A stretch of DNA of 64,000 bases from the NCBI GenBank assembly GCA_946902875.1, contig OX336338.1:7617971-7681970 (forward strand), read 5' to 3'. The notes beneath the pieces were generated by a model. It was given only the letters and a program-made list of their open reading frames with translations, was not told where the DNA came from and searched no databases. Positions 12,290 through 23,295 of this stretch are shown in pieces. This stretch comes from Nematopogon swammerdamellus. Taxonomy: Eukaryota; Arthropoda; Insecta; Lepidoptera; Adelidae. Made by a program: the position numbers and the translations under genes. Positions within the stretch are counted from its first letter, which is position 1. Each line of letters starts with the position of its first letter.

Positions 12290-12600
12290 AATGGTACCGT
12301 ACCTTTATTTCGGCGCGCGGAATAATTCGGTTTATATGAGAGCCACATTTTGACATAATCGGAACTGAAGTTTGTTTAGCCTATCCTGTGTCACGTATAG
12401 TTAAATGTGCTTGTACTAAGTTTCATATAATTAGGGTGATCGGTTTAAAAGTTATGGAGAAACATATATACATACAGAAAGTATTTCTAAAAATCCTCGT
12501 AAAAATCGTCAATTTAGTTTTAGTATCATACATAGAGTCTACAAAGGCAATATCTCATAAAACAAAGTAACTTACTCCATGACCATCCCTTACAGATTTA
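12290..12600 (+). repeat. Helitron-like non-autonomous fragment
   Basis: Contains TTTATTTCGGCGCGCGGAA, GTATAGTTAAATGTGCTTGT and CCATCCCTTACAGATTTATT, which recur in the same order at 26455-26710 and 36765-37020 and inverted at 53735-53860 and 56600-56840. In other copies the family ends in a GCGGGCAAAAGCTAGT hairpin-plus-CTAG terminus of Helitron type. Confidence 0.5.
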
Positions 12601-13260
12601 TTATTAGTATTGATGATTGATGATTGATCATTTATATGGCAGTAAAACTGCACTCGAACTTTTTACAATTTGTCCTATCCGGTTCGATTACACCGACGAA
12701 GAAGAACCGGCAAGAAACTTTGCAGGCTATTTGTGGCAAGTATTTTAGTGACTAGCCACATAATAACATCGCTTACAGCTTATTGAAAGCACAGCTTGAG
12801 AGCAATATTAACCATATTACTGAGAGTTCTGTCTGACTACAAAGACTTATCAGGTGTGAAGCCTTTGTCAAACTTTGTTACACAATTTGTATCAACTTAA
12901 TTACGTTAGTAAATTCAACATACTACGATGTAGTCAATCTATATTTAGGTACTCTAAAAAATTCTGATATGGCACACACGTCTAAAAACTATAATCATAT
13001 TTGTTCGAGTCCCTCATGCCCCCATCCATATCCGCCAAACTCGCCGGATACGCTCGGAACACCCGGTGTTGAACTGTCTCGAAAAACACTATGTCGTCGG
13101 ACTATAGATAGCTTTAATTTAGATTTATGTGGCTCGGACACAACTTCTCCGACGAACGACGAACTATTCTCAAAATCGTTCCCGTCGTCGTACGTCGTAC
13201 CGCGAAAATAAGGAACGCTCTTCCGGTGAGCGTGTTTCCAAACTCCTACACAACAAAATG
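12601..13260 (+). pseudogene. Decayed non-LTR retrotransposon C-terminus
   Basis: Frames spell ...VRRTAKIRNALPVSVFPN near 13190-13245, a degenerate form of the R-A-R-x-W-N-x-L-P-A-S-V-F-P motif near the end of many LINE reverse-transcriptase ORFs. Compare CRTARVWNCLPASVFPE at 16287-16754. Frames are interrupted. Confidence 0.45.
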
Positions 13261-13315
13261 TGTTTCGACAAATTACATGCCTAAGTACTTTACTTACTAC
13301 TTACCATACAAAAAA

Positions 13316-14072
13316 AAGCCTCAGGTGCACTCCGGGAGTGCCGGCAGAAGTGAAAACAATACCGTAACATTGCTTAAAAAAAAAACAAAAATTAAGTTTT
13401 AAGTTTATTTATAAAGAAGGTTTAAAAAAAAAATAAAAAAAAAATCATGAAAAAAAAAATAAAAAATATATACATATAAAAAAATATGAAAAAATTAATT
13501 TATTATAAATTTATTATAAATAAATTTTATATAAAAATAAAAAAAAATTAAAAAAATATATAAAAAAAAATGTATGTTAAATTTAGTAGAACGGACAGAC
13601 ATGCATTTGTTACGGAACCCTACATTAATTTTGCAGAACTTAGTAGAATGGACAGACATAAACGTGTTACGGAACCCTACTTTTATTATAAAATAACCGT
13701 CGGAGGACCTTGGTTGAAAATTGTAAAATTTAGTAGAACGGATAGACATGCATTTGTCACGGAACCCTTCATTCATTTTGCAGAACTTAGTAGAATGGAC
13801 AGACATAAACGTGTTACCGAACCCTACTTAACAGTTGCACTCCGGGAATGCCGGCAGATCCCGTGCCACTCTAACTTAACCCTTAATGCATTCCAAATTC
13901 CAAATGATTTATTCAGTGCTTACATTACTTATTATAAATAAAAGATACATCAAGATGCAATTAAAAATGACGCTGACGCCACACCGCGACGGTGTCGCCA
14001 GTTACACATTTTTCCCCCATACAAAAAGTGCCCAGCGCCGCTAAAGAAGTTTTCACTTCAAAAAAATTACTG
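13316..14072 (+). repeat. Inverted-repeat copy 1 (mate at 16905-17577)
   Basis: Starts near AAGCCTCAGGTGCACTCCG, contains an AT-rich centre, two tandem doublets of ATGCATTTGTTACGGAACCC and GACATAAACGTGTTACGG, and ends near AAAGTGCCCAGCGCCGC. The same order is found in reverse complement at 17018-17577. The open frame of about 123 codons here reads the subrepeats and is not a gene. Confidence 0.75.
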
Positions 14073-14189
14073 GTGAAATCTAATGCCTGTTGGTTTTCGA
14101 CCAGCTGCATGTTTGGCCACAGATGAAGTAATAATTGGCTATTTGGCTACCTTTCGGCAACAACAATTCGGCGATTTTTTGAATCCAAG

Positions 14190-14340
14190 ACCCGGGCGGC
14201 GCGGCGGCGGCTGCGGCGGCGGCTGCGGCGGGACGGCGCGGGGGCCGTCCGTCTGTTTGCCGGTCAGACAGACGCGATCTCGACTAGTCCATAGGACTAA
14301 AAGGCCTTGGGAGTGACATCACCAACATCACGCACTCACC
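14190..14340. other. CpG-rich segment
   Basis: GGC/CGG-rich DNA beside the candidate first exon on the - strand. No protein recognised. Confidence 0.35.
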
Positions 14341-14460
14341 GGTGCCGCGGGGCGGGGCCGCGGGGGGCGGTGGCGGGCGGTAGCGTCGTCGTCCGTCGGC
14401 AGAGCAGAGGCACAATCTTTCAATCCGCATATCTAACTGGGCAATATTTATATAAAATGC
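14340..14460 (-). promoter_or_regulatory. Candidate TATA promoter and first exon, leftward
   Basis: Read on the - strand, TTTTATATAAATATTGC (about 14458-14442) looks like a TATA box. It is followed after about 25-30 bases by a GC-rich exon-like stretch that ends in GGCACCG and the donor GTGAGTGCG (donor at 14339-14338). It lies about 1.15 kb upstream of, and divergent from, the Na+/K+-ATPase beta gene at 15614. The gene it might serve was not identified. Confidence 0.35.
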
Positions 14461-15613
14461 ATGTTCATGTTTTATCATCAGTTATCTATCACTAGGTCCG
14501 AATTTGGTTGGCTGGACCTACAGGCTACAGGAAAACCCACACGCGGCGTAAAACAATTCTCATGGCGGATGCGACATTTTATTGCGCTCGGAAAATCGGA
14601 AAAGCGTCGGTTATGGCTACGTGAAATTAAATTAGGTTAAAAATAAGGGTGAGGATTTTTTTTATTTTAAAGCAGCAAAATATTTTTTTTTTTCGTTAAT
14701 ACATTAAACTTCGTTTTGAATGAACGAATGAATGATACAATGACTATTCGAACACACTTTAGTTAGAGGACCACCACGTACTGCTCAAGAGTAGGTACGT
14801 CTTACTCTTCCCATATTGGTGCTCTTTCCACTAACACCATCGCTGTATTTCTCTAATGTCATTAAAGGTAGTTCCTTATTTTAGTAACGGTTGATCTTAT
14901 AATATGTGTGTACATGTATATGTATATATATTTTTTAAGAAATTGTTCATTCGTAAACACATAACACCTTATAATTTAATTTTTTTAAATAAAAATAATT
15001 TATAAATTTCTAAGTAGGTACCATATTTTCAACATACGATGCATTGTTGGATTCGTCTCGACACGCGTGTCGCTAAACAAAATGTTTATGAAAAATTCTA
15101 AATGGCGGGCGCGCGGGCACCAGGCGCCATTTTGTGAAACTTTGAAAAATATTTCTCTTCAAACCACATCGAATGGGATATCGTTGTCAAGAGCCTGAAA
15201 AGGCAACCATATTTATAGCAAACTAATTGGTTTAAAATTAAAAAGGGTTAAATAGAAAATAAAATAAAACTTTTATAAAACCCGAATACGAAAAATTAAG
15301 GAAATAAAGTCTATCCTTATCTATTCAAATCCTTCTACACGCCCGACTTTTTCAACTGTCCATGTTATTACAATATAGAGTGATAATGACGATAATGAGC
15401 ACTTTCCGATTAAAGGAGTTAATGTTCTGTCTTGCTTGCTATGTCGGTGCGAACGAAACACTGTGCGGCGGCAGTCGGAGCGAGGTCAGTCAACAGACAG
15501 TTCACTGTCAGACAGGCAGCGCGTTGCGTTTCGTAGTTCGCGGTTTCTTTTATTTTATCTACCGTTCAATTATCGTTTCCTCCACAAAATATTACTGAAA
15601 AAACAACAAGAAA
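14461..15613. other. Upstream region of the ATPase beta gene
   Basis: AT-rich. It contains a fragment of a repeat that recurs at 32105-32220 and 50727-50845 (TTTATAAAACCCGAATACGA near 15253). The last 250 bases should hold the promoter and 5'UTR of the gene at 15614. An in-frame stop at 15596-15598 separates any upstream Met from the chosen start. Confidence 0.4.
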
Positions 15614-18600
15614 ATGGCCCTCACACAAACACAGAAGGTGGTGGCAGTAGTCGTGGGATCCCTTATCGTTCTAGGTTGGTTTTCTTTATATTTTTAAAAT
15701 AGATAGATAGTTTTGTCGTGGTTACCGTGTGGGGCCGGTACTTAAAAAGAATAGCCCCACTGCGCCTCTACCCGTGCATGTCGTAAAAGCCGACTAAGGA
15801 CTAAGGACGAGATGCCGTGCTAAAAGCCGAAAAGATAGCCACCTCTCACCTTGGCCCGGTCCTTCCACCGGGTCGGGTAGTAGGTGGGTCTTCGTACCTT
15901 ACTTTCTGCTTGAGAATGTATCTTGTCTTAATGCTCTGCTAAACGTGGTGGTCGGTGTTGAGCTGTTGTTTACCAGAGTTCTTGCTGCACAACACCTATT
16001 ACTCTGCTTACCCCGATTGTTGGGATACAGCTTGTTGTATGTTATGAAAAACTAAATTTACTATTATGTAGTTATGTAGTTATGTAGGTACGTATGATGT
16101 GATAGCAATGTCTGAACGAAAAACTGGTTATCTACATCGCACCCAGGCACCCAACGAAACTTTTTGTTCGCGCTGACTTAGGAGTCTAAATAGAGCTTGA
16201 TAGGTTGGCTTACATACATAGATACGCAGTAATATAATATTATATAGGGCTGCTCCAGTGTTCGTAGCGTAGATGCACCTCAGTATTTAATATCCCCATG
16301 ATGGATGCTCTTTTTTTATGTAAACCAACATGGGTGGGTGTGCCGAGAGACCAATGGTGCATTCGACAGAGCCAAAAACACCTCTCCTCGCAAAACCACG
16401 CACAGTTAGGTGCCATGCCAGCAGATTTGCGAACTGTTGCAGGCCGTCTAGCCCATTAATACGACGTTTGAAGACACCAAGGTTAAAGGATTCGGGAAAC
16501 ACACTCGCCGGAAGACAATTCCACACCCTAGCGGTGCGACAAAGAAACGATTTAGAGAACCGATGGGTTCTCAAAAGCCCAATGTCAACAACAAAAGGGT
16601 ACTGAGTCTCTCTGCTACGAGTCATGCGGAGATAGGACGGGTGGCAGGGAATAAGGGATGTCAGTTCTCCAGTGTATGTTCTCCTGGATGGTGAGACATA
16701 AATACGCTGCCATTGTAAGAGTATCAATACAGGGACAGTGTTCGATCGACGCAAAACGTCGCCTGTGAGAAGAGAGCTCGACGAAATTGACTAGATTCCC
16801 TTCAAGTGCCAGCGTCCTGGCGCAGGTTACATACTTTTCCTTGAAGGGATATGGATGGATTGGTCTTGTCTTGGTGTTGACCACTCCTCCCGCGAGCCAT
16901 TTTTTAACCCCCGACGAAAAAAACGGAGGCGTGTTATATATAAGTTTGACGTGTGTGTGTGTGTCTGTCTGTGGCATCGTAGCTCCTAAACGGATGAACC
17001 GATTTGGATGCGGGAGTTTTGAAGTGAAAACTTCATTAGCGGCGCTGGGCACTTTTTGTATGGGGGAAAAATGTATAACTCGCGACACCGTCGCGGTGTC
17101 GCGTCAGCGTCATTTTTAAAATGAAACCTTAAGTCATTGTATTAAGGGTTAAGTTAGAGTGGCACGGGATCTGCCGGCATTCCCGGAGGGCAACTGTTAA
17201 GTAGGGTTCGGTAACGTTTATGTCTGTCCATTCTACTAAGTTCTGCAAAATGAATGAAGGGTTCCGTGACAAATGCATGTCTGTCCGTTCTACTAAATTT
17301 TACAATTTTCAACCAAGGTCCTCCGACGGTTATTTTATAATAAAAGTAGGGTTCCGTAACAAATGCATGTCTGTCCGTTCTACTAAATTTAACATACATT
17401 TTTTTTTATTTTTTTTTTAATATTTTTTTTTTATAATTTTTTTTTTATTTATTTTTTTTTTATTTTTTTTTAACCCTTCTTTATAAATAAACTGACTTAA
17501 TTTTTTTTTTTAAGCAATGTTACGGTGTTGTTTTCACTTCTGCCGGCACTCCCGGAGTGCACCTGAGGCTTTTTTTTTTATTAGGAAGCTTGTTTAATCG
17601 GGATGGTTCTTAGCCATGTTTGTAATCAAGTAATCAAGTAATTATGTAATAAAAAAATTAATTATCTTAAAAAGTAGACCGATTTTCATGCGGTTTTTTT
17701 AAAAAAGCTTAAAGTTAAATTACAAATTTAAAAAACCCCGACCCTTAAAAACTCAAAAATAATTTCCGTTTACTTACTTAAAGGACCGCTAAGTAAATAA
17801 AAATAAAAACTCAGAGCTGCGCGAGAATATACTTAGCGGTCTCCCGACTCCTTTAAGTATGTAAACGGAAATTATTTTTGACTTTTTAAGGGTCGGGGGT
17901 TTTTTAAATTTTTAATTTTCCCAAGTGTAAACAATTTGCCTTATATGTTGTATTGTATTGTATTTATTGTTTATTGTATGCCCCATTTTGCTATAAAATA
18001 AGGTAAAAAAGGTTGGTTTCATGCAGATCTGCATTATATTCAAGCAAACTGGGATGTGGTAAAGGGTGCCGAAGTAGGCGTACGGGTAATTGAGAGCAAA
18101 GTAATAAATTGCATATATAAATACGTACCAATAGACATACATATTTGATTATCTATAATTATATATAATCTCTATTTAAAGTCATTTTAGCTTATCTACA
18201 TATAAAGTACCTAAATATGTATATATCAATAACAATATAATAAGTAGTCAATATTATGACTTAATACCTACAAACATAAATATATACATAACTACATACA
18301 TAACAGGACATTAAGACATCAGTGCTATGTTTACAGAATTTACACATAAATCTCAATTTAAAACTCATACATAATATAACATGGCGTACCGCAAGGATCA
18401 ATATTAAAACCCTTCTTGCAAATACATTTTCTAGGCATATCTTTCATGGTGGCGACTGCAAATTCTGAATGCATCCGACAAAAACCTCTACCCGTCTGAA
18501 ATATCAATTCATTATTGTGCCAGGATTCTCAATTGTATTATTCCTTTGTTACAGCTGGGGCGCTCGGCATTGGTCTCGGTCTCGGATATGGTACAGCCGA

Positions 18601-21600
18601 ACTTAGAAAAGGAATATGTAAGTTTCCTTTCAGTTGATTTACAGGTCTTTTTTATATTTTTTATTGTTTTGTTACCTTAATTATTTTTTTTTTATGGAAA
18701 CCGACTCGGTTGGCTACATCACCTACAACATCCGTGATGTCAGCCCATAACACCGGGTGAACTAGGAGCCATGTCAGTGCTTCCGTTCGATAGTGCCGGC
18801 TACACTGAACTGGATGGAAAACACAAACGATTTACATAGCCGTTTCGACCGACGTTTCATACAGTGCGGTGGTATCAACCCGGGTCGGTTACATGGTCGT
18901 TTAATCCGCCTGAGGCGCCGCGCCTTAATTTTTGTTCAGTTTGTACGATCGCTTTCAGAATGATGAACAGAAGAATTAATTTGAATGAGGTTAAAATGTA
19001 CCTAGCTAGGTATGCCTTTAAAGTTGAAATTAGCGCTGTACTTATTTATAGGTATTGTGAAATTTTTCAGATTTGGAATTTTCTCCTAAACCGCCTAAAG
19101 GCTCTCTCATAGAGATGAAAGGACGTGACCAATCACAAGTCCGCGAGTGGACAGACATTACAAACAAATTCTTAGAAGGTAAATAAATATAACGAAACGT
19201 TGTCTACTTACTGTAAAGCCTGGTTTACACTGCCGATACGACATTGCTAATAACGGTGGTAGATAATAAATAACATTTTGAACTTATTGTTCTTTCAGAG
19301 TATAAACGCCCTCCACCTGATGGAGGGATAAATATTTATAGGTGCAGTTTCGACCAGCCGCCTCCGCTGGGAAAATATTGTGATGTAGACATACGTAGTT
19401 TTGGGCCGTGTACCGCTGAGGATAAGTATCAGTATGACAGATATTCTCCCTGCATCTTCCTTACACCGAATAAGGTAAGTCACGCTCGCTATCGGTAAAG
19501 TAAGTCAGCATAAGCAAGCGGCGGGTGGCCGAGTGGTTTGGGCATCGGCGTCGGCATGCGGGAGGTCCGAGGTTCGAATCCGGTCGGCGTGTACCAATGA
19601 GTTTTTTTCTGACGAAAAAATTAACGTGCATACCTACACCTGCTACTTCACCGTTCGGAACCTGTGTAAAACTGTAGGTCCCTTCCCGTGCCCCTTACTA
19701 GGTGGTAGGTTCAAATTGTAGCCGACTGGGTTGTTACCACCGTACTGGATGTGGGATGGTCGCATAGCAGCCTCAGTAGCAATATACATTTCAGTTCTCC
19801 TGCAACGCTTGTCCGCTAAACCATAAACAAATTAAATTAAATAAAATGCCATAGTTTTTAAAAAGAATTAATTTCTTTAATGTATCTCTGATATATTTTA
19901 AGAGGGTTTTTTTTAATATAGATCCATTCTTTCCCGCCCGGTATATCTTTTCCAAAGTTCATTCCTTGCAAGAGAGCTATGAAAAGTGAAAAATGCCTCA
20001 TGTTGCAGATTCTGAATTGGATTCCGGAGACGTACAGCTCTGTGGAGTCGCTGCCGGCTAACATGTCAACGGACTTGAAAAGTTACATCTCTAGCATGGT
20101 ATGCATATAACTATACATAACGATCTAGTCAGCTCATGTTTACCCCCGAGCAAGGGATTAATTAGTTAGAGTGTACGCAGTCGATGTGGTTCAATCAAGG
20201 TAGCGGATTGGTGAGTTATAATTTTTTTTTGTGAATGGATAATCCGATTCCTTGGTGATCATCATAAAGATCACCACGGAATCGGATTATGAAAATTTAA
20301 TTTTTACCAAATACGTCATGTCGACAATTTTTTCATATTCAAATTAGTTTATTGGATACATTACATAATACATAAGGCATGTAGGTACGTATAGATGTTT
20401 TTTCTAGGAGTAAATTATGAAATCTGGTATTAAATTGTTTGTATTTTTTGGTCTTCGCGGATATTTTGGAAGTTGTAAATATTTACTTACACTATTAAAT
20501 TGTAGGCTTTGTGATATTTTGCAATGTTGTGTAATTTGCTTAATGATATCTCTAAATCTGGTTTCAAATTTTATGTTTACATACATATACATACATAGCG
20601 TCACGCCTGTTTCCCGGTGGGGTAGGCAGATACAATGAATCTCCACGTGCAACGATCCTGACACACCTCTGCCGCCTATTCCACTCTCATAATATTCTTC
20701 GGTTACGGGTACTACGTACGCACTTGACCCTTTTGGAGCACATGCCCGATCTGGTCCAGGTACGTGCGTCTAGGGCGACCCTTCTCGTCTCTTCCACTCA
20801 CATTTGCTTCATAAATTTCTTTCGTTAGTCTCCTATCATCCATTCTTCCAACACGACCGAAACACCGAAGCATTCCTTTCTCAATCCTTGTCACTAGGTC
20901 TTCTTTCAGGCCACAGCGCTCTCGCACTACACTGTTTCTCAATTTCATTGTAACTCCACACATACTCCTCAACGCGCGCATTTCCACAACATTTATCCTG
21001 CTTTCATGCTTCATCTGCCATGCCGAACTTCACTCCCGTACATAAGTGTAGGGATATTTATATTTTTGATCCTCGAAATGTGAAATTCGCACATGCAACT
21101 CAGCTTTCTTTATGTATAAATCGTATGTATGTGGTTACCGTTTTTAAATAGTGACGTGTGCAGCGGGTGGCCCTTAATTTAAAATTAATACTAAATACAT
21201 GTTATTGTCGCAGGAGTCAGAAAGAAGGGACATGATATGGATGTCTTGCGAGGGAGAAACGCCAGCGGACAAGGAATACCTAGGACCTATTGAGTACTTC
21301 CCAACACGGGGCTTCCCCGCCTATTACTACCCCTACACCGGCGTCCAGGGATACCTCAGCCCGATTATTGCCATTCATTTAGAGAGACCTATGAGTAAGG
21401 AAAACCTTAATTTATACGTATAAATTAAGTATTAAGAAAGAAGAAAAGTAAATATTTATTTGTTACGTACCTACATGACATGATGGATGAGATAACTACC
21501 CGTTTAGGAAGCTTTCTGGTCATGAAATTCAAATTGCAGGCAAATTTTCTTGAATGGCAGATGTAAACTGCATGTCTTTTTTTTATTATTTATTGAAGGC

Positions 21601-22423
21601 GCGACATGTGCGCTGAGACACCCATAAGCCGTCTAACGACGCCCATGCATACTAGGTCGTACGCGGGGGTTGCGAATGCCGTGCCGGCCTGACAATTGCC
21701 TATTCACGCCCCTCTTGAATGAAGGACCCAAGAGTGTACTTGGGGGAAAATACATGGGCAGGGGAGCGTTCCAAAGTCTACCTGTTCTATAAAGATCTGC
21801 AGAACCGGTTGGTACGCATCTGCCTTAAGTTCAGCGTGTTGGGATGCAGTGCCTGCCCGGTGCGAGTGGTGAGGAGGTGGGAAGGGGACGGCGGGATTGC
21901 ATTAAACGGAGCTCCTTCGACCTCTCCCCATGGAATAAGCGATATAGTAAATTCGCATTGAATTTAGAACTGGCGGAATTTTCGACATATCCAAGCGAGA
22001 TTACCTACCTGTCGATGAAATTATACAATAAACAATAAACAAATATCCCTTAGACTGGAGGGGGACAACAAAATTAGAGGGAACACTGTCACTAAGCCAA
22101 CGACGCAACACACACCTAGTCACGGAGCGTCCCAACCTAGAGGTACTTAGAGGGACGGACAATAAGAAAGAACAAGACAAAGACATACGATCAAATGTAT
22201 GCGTGCCGTCTAAAAGAATCCCACGTCAGCAATTACAGGTTAAGCATGATTTTCTGGCCCCAAAAATGCAGGACAGGCAATCTCTTAGGTGTTGACTGAC
22301 AACCGGATGTCTCTTGCAGCTGGTGTGGTGATCAATGTGGAATGCAAGCTCTGGGCCAAGAACATCCCATTCGACCGCGACCAGGACATGGGCTCTGCGC
22401 ACTTCCAACTCCTGATGGATTAA
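15614..22423 (+). CDS. Na+/K+-ATPase beta subunit, divergent nervana-type
   Basis: Seven exons: 15614-15674, 18555-18617, 19071-19178, 19299-19474, 20009-20098, 21214-21394, 22320-22423. All introns are GT/AG and the frame closes at 260 residues. The product should be the type II membrane partner of the P-type ATPase alpha subunit, needed for assembly and delivery to the plasma membrane. A glycine-rich membrane helix spans residues 8-33, after only about seven cytoplasmic residues. The ectodomain has six cysteines (93, 105, 115, 129, 178, 235) spaced like the three disulfides of the family. It also has the conserved C-terminal block (YYPYTGVQGYLSPIIAIHL, then VECKLWAKNI) and one N-glycosylation sequon (NMS, 154). 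The start has a good context (AGAAAATGG) and an in-frame stop 18 bases upstream. Family members usually have about 300 or more residues with a cytoplasmic tail near 30, so this looks like a divergent paralogue. A beta-like gene with another role cannot be excluded. Confidence 0.88.
15735..16040 (+). repeat. Dispersed repeat in intron 1 (CCCCGATTG-tailed)
   Basis: Contains GGGGCCGGTACTTAAAAAGA, a central CACCTCTCACCTTGGC and the end CTGCTTACCCCGATTG. The same parts are at 40685-40935 and, in other orientation and order, at 52495-52815. Probably a retroposon 3' end. Confidence 0.55.
16287..16754 (-). pseudogene. LINE reverse-transcriptase C-terminal fragment
   Basis: A - strand frame contains CRTARVWNCLPASVFPES followed by FKRRINGL, the motif near the C-terminus of many insect LINE ORF2 proteins. 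The 3' end, at the low coordinate side, carries GCCACCCATGTTGGTTTACA before AAAAAAA. Upstream RT motifs are missing, so this is a 5'-truncated copy in intron 1 of the ATPase beta gene. Confidence 0.7.
16905..17577 (-). repeat. Inverted-repeat copy 2 (mate at 13316-14072)
   Basis: Reverse complement of the element at 13316-14072. It contains the CGCGACACCGTCGCGGTGTC palindrome, the GGGTTCCGTAACAAATGCAT subrepeats and an AT-rich end. The segment 16905-17010 adds the CCCCCGACGAAAAAAACGG and GTGTGTGTCTGTCTGTGGCA motif that is also found at 35770-35900. Together with copy 1 it encloses about 2.9 kb that includes exon 1 of the ATPase beta gene. Confidence 0.75.
17738..17905. mobile_element. Palindromic MITE (CGACCCTTAAAAA family), copy 1
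   Basis: The halves are complementary: CCGACCCTTAAAAACTCAAA with TTTCCGTTTACTTACTT, facing AAACGGAAATTATTTTTGAC and TTTTTAAGGGTCGGGGG. Related copies at 29195-29385, 31663-31825, 35430-35625 and 38052-38180. Confidence 0.75.
18100..18554. other. Rest of intron 1, AT-rich
   Basis: No coding exon or clear repeat recognised. Confidence 0.4.
18690..18905 (-). repeat. SINE family B, 3' part, in intron 2
   Basis: T run, then ATGGAAACCGACTCGGTTGG and the family body through CGTTTCGACCGACGTTTCAT. Truncated before the promoter head. Confidence 0.8.
19519..19800 (+). repeat. SINE family A, 5' part, in intron 4
   Basis: tRNA-like head with A box TGGCCGAGTGG and B box GGTTCGAATCC, then the shared core (CTGTAGGTCCCTTCCCGTGC). 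It stops before the 3' tail. The region was checked as a tRNA gene and rejected: it continues into the SINE body and occurs several times. Confidence 0.85.
20240..20294. other. Near-perfect hairpin in intron 5
   Basis: GATAATCCGATTCCTTGGTG pairs with CACCACGGAATCGGATTATG around an 8-12 base loop, with one or two mismatches. Size and shape resemble a pre-miRNA or a short MITE. No expression evidence is available from sequence. Confidence 0.5.
20588..21050 (-). pseudogene. RTE-type LINE C-terminal fragment, intron 6
   Basis: The - strand frame at 21014-20712 reads ...ALRSMCGVTMKLRNSVVRE and RIEKGMLRCFGRVGRMD, then KGRPRRTYLDQIGHVL. This is the characteristic end of lepidopteran RTE-like reverse-transcriptase ORFs. 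The 3' tail at 20580-20600 is CATACATA-rich, as in the tails at 42535 and 43195. 5'-truncated. Confidence 0.75.
21590..22045 (+). repeat. LINE-like 3' segment with ACAATAAACAATAAA tail
   Basis: The last about 95 bases (GCATTGAATTTAGAACTGGC to ATACAATAAACAATAAAC) match the 3' end of the LINE at 32250-34280. The preceding 350 bases do not obviously match that LINE. Contains the fragment ERSKVYLFYKDLQNRLV. Lies in intron 6 of the ATPase beta gene. Confidence 0.5.
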
Positions 22424-22663
22424 TACATTTTACTTGTGCCTAAATTATACATACGTATACCTCGTTTTACAATATAGGTACCTAGGTTTACATCTATTAT
22501 TAGTTTTACATATATGTAGGTACCTAAGTTTACACAATATAAGCTTAGTTTTATATATGGGTACCTAATTTTACACCTATGCTTAGTTTTAAATATCATA
22601 TCAATGATTTGTATACTCGTAATGCTCTAGCTAGAATCTCTAATGTAATGAGTAAGCAAGTTT

Positions 22664-22669
22664 ATTAAA
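22664..22669 (+). terminator. Possible polyadenylation signal ATTAAA
   Basis: The first clear ATTAAA after the stop codon at 22423, in an AT-rich 3'UTR of about 250 bases. Confidence 0.4.
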
Positions 22670-22679
22670 GTTTAAAAAC

Positions 22680-23290
22680 TATAGACAAAATGGGTCATCA
22701 TCATCAGGGTACGTGCGTACGTACGTATACTCCACAGCATTGATTGAAACTGTGCAGAATGGAATGTATTAATTGAAAATACTTTTAGGCTAAGTCAATG
22801 GATGTATTAAGGTTTATGAAACCTTTGAATTTGATAACGTACAATAAATTTTTCAACAAGATGTATGAATGTACTGCCTATACCTAAACTTCCGTTCACT
22901 ATCCGTCGATAACCACCATTTATCAAAATTTCATAATTTAAAGAAGATGTTGCATTCAAAATTTTAGAAGTTTTAAAAATATGCACTGTGTGTCTGTGTT
23001 GGGACGAATTACAATTTTTAACGAGCCGGATAGGTACACATATCACTATCTGTCGAAGTTCAATGGCGTCGACCCGAGACAGTAATAAGCTGATAACTTT
23101 GTTAAAAAAATGTTTTGCCGACCAGACCTTCATGACCACTGGTTAAGTTTAGTTTAACGGTGTGGTACCTACGAATAAAATTGTAGTGTGACGAAACTCC
23201 CACCTGGTCTGACCAATACCTACTCCAAAATGTATGGACGTTGGTGCCTTGTTGTATAAAATTTATTGTATAGACAGTTCGTAGTTTACT
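22680..23290. other. Intergenic sequence, nothing recognised
   Basis: AT-rich, without recognised coding or repeat features apart from a short CGTACGTACGTA tract near 22718. Confidence 0.35.
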
Positions 23291-23295
23291 TATAT

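Noticed and set aside
13570..13941. 123-codon frame with SRTDRHAFVTEP repeats
   Set aside because: Reads GGTTCCGTAACAAATGCATG-type subrepeats of a dispersed element. The inverted copy at 17154-17399 shows the same peptide, shifted and interrupted.
16330..17119. Long frames on both strands in intron 1 of the ATPase beta gene
   Set aside because: The - strand frame at 16287-16754 is LINE-derived. The others are shadows of it or of the neighbouring repeat.
19519..19600. tRNA gene
   Set aside because: The A and B boxes are good but the sequence continues into a SINE body and the same unit recurs at 25596 and 55645. No intact acceptor stem.
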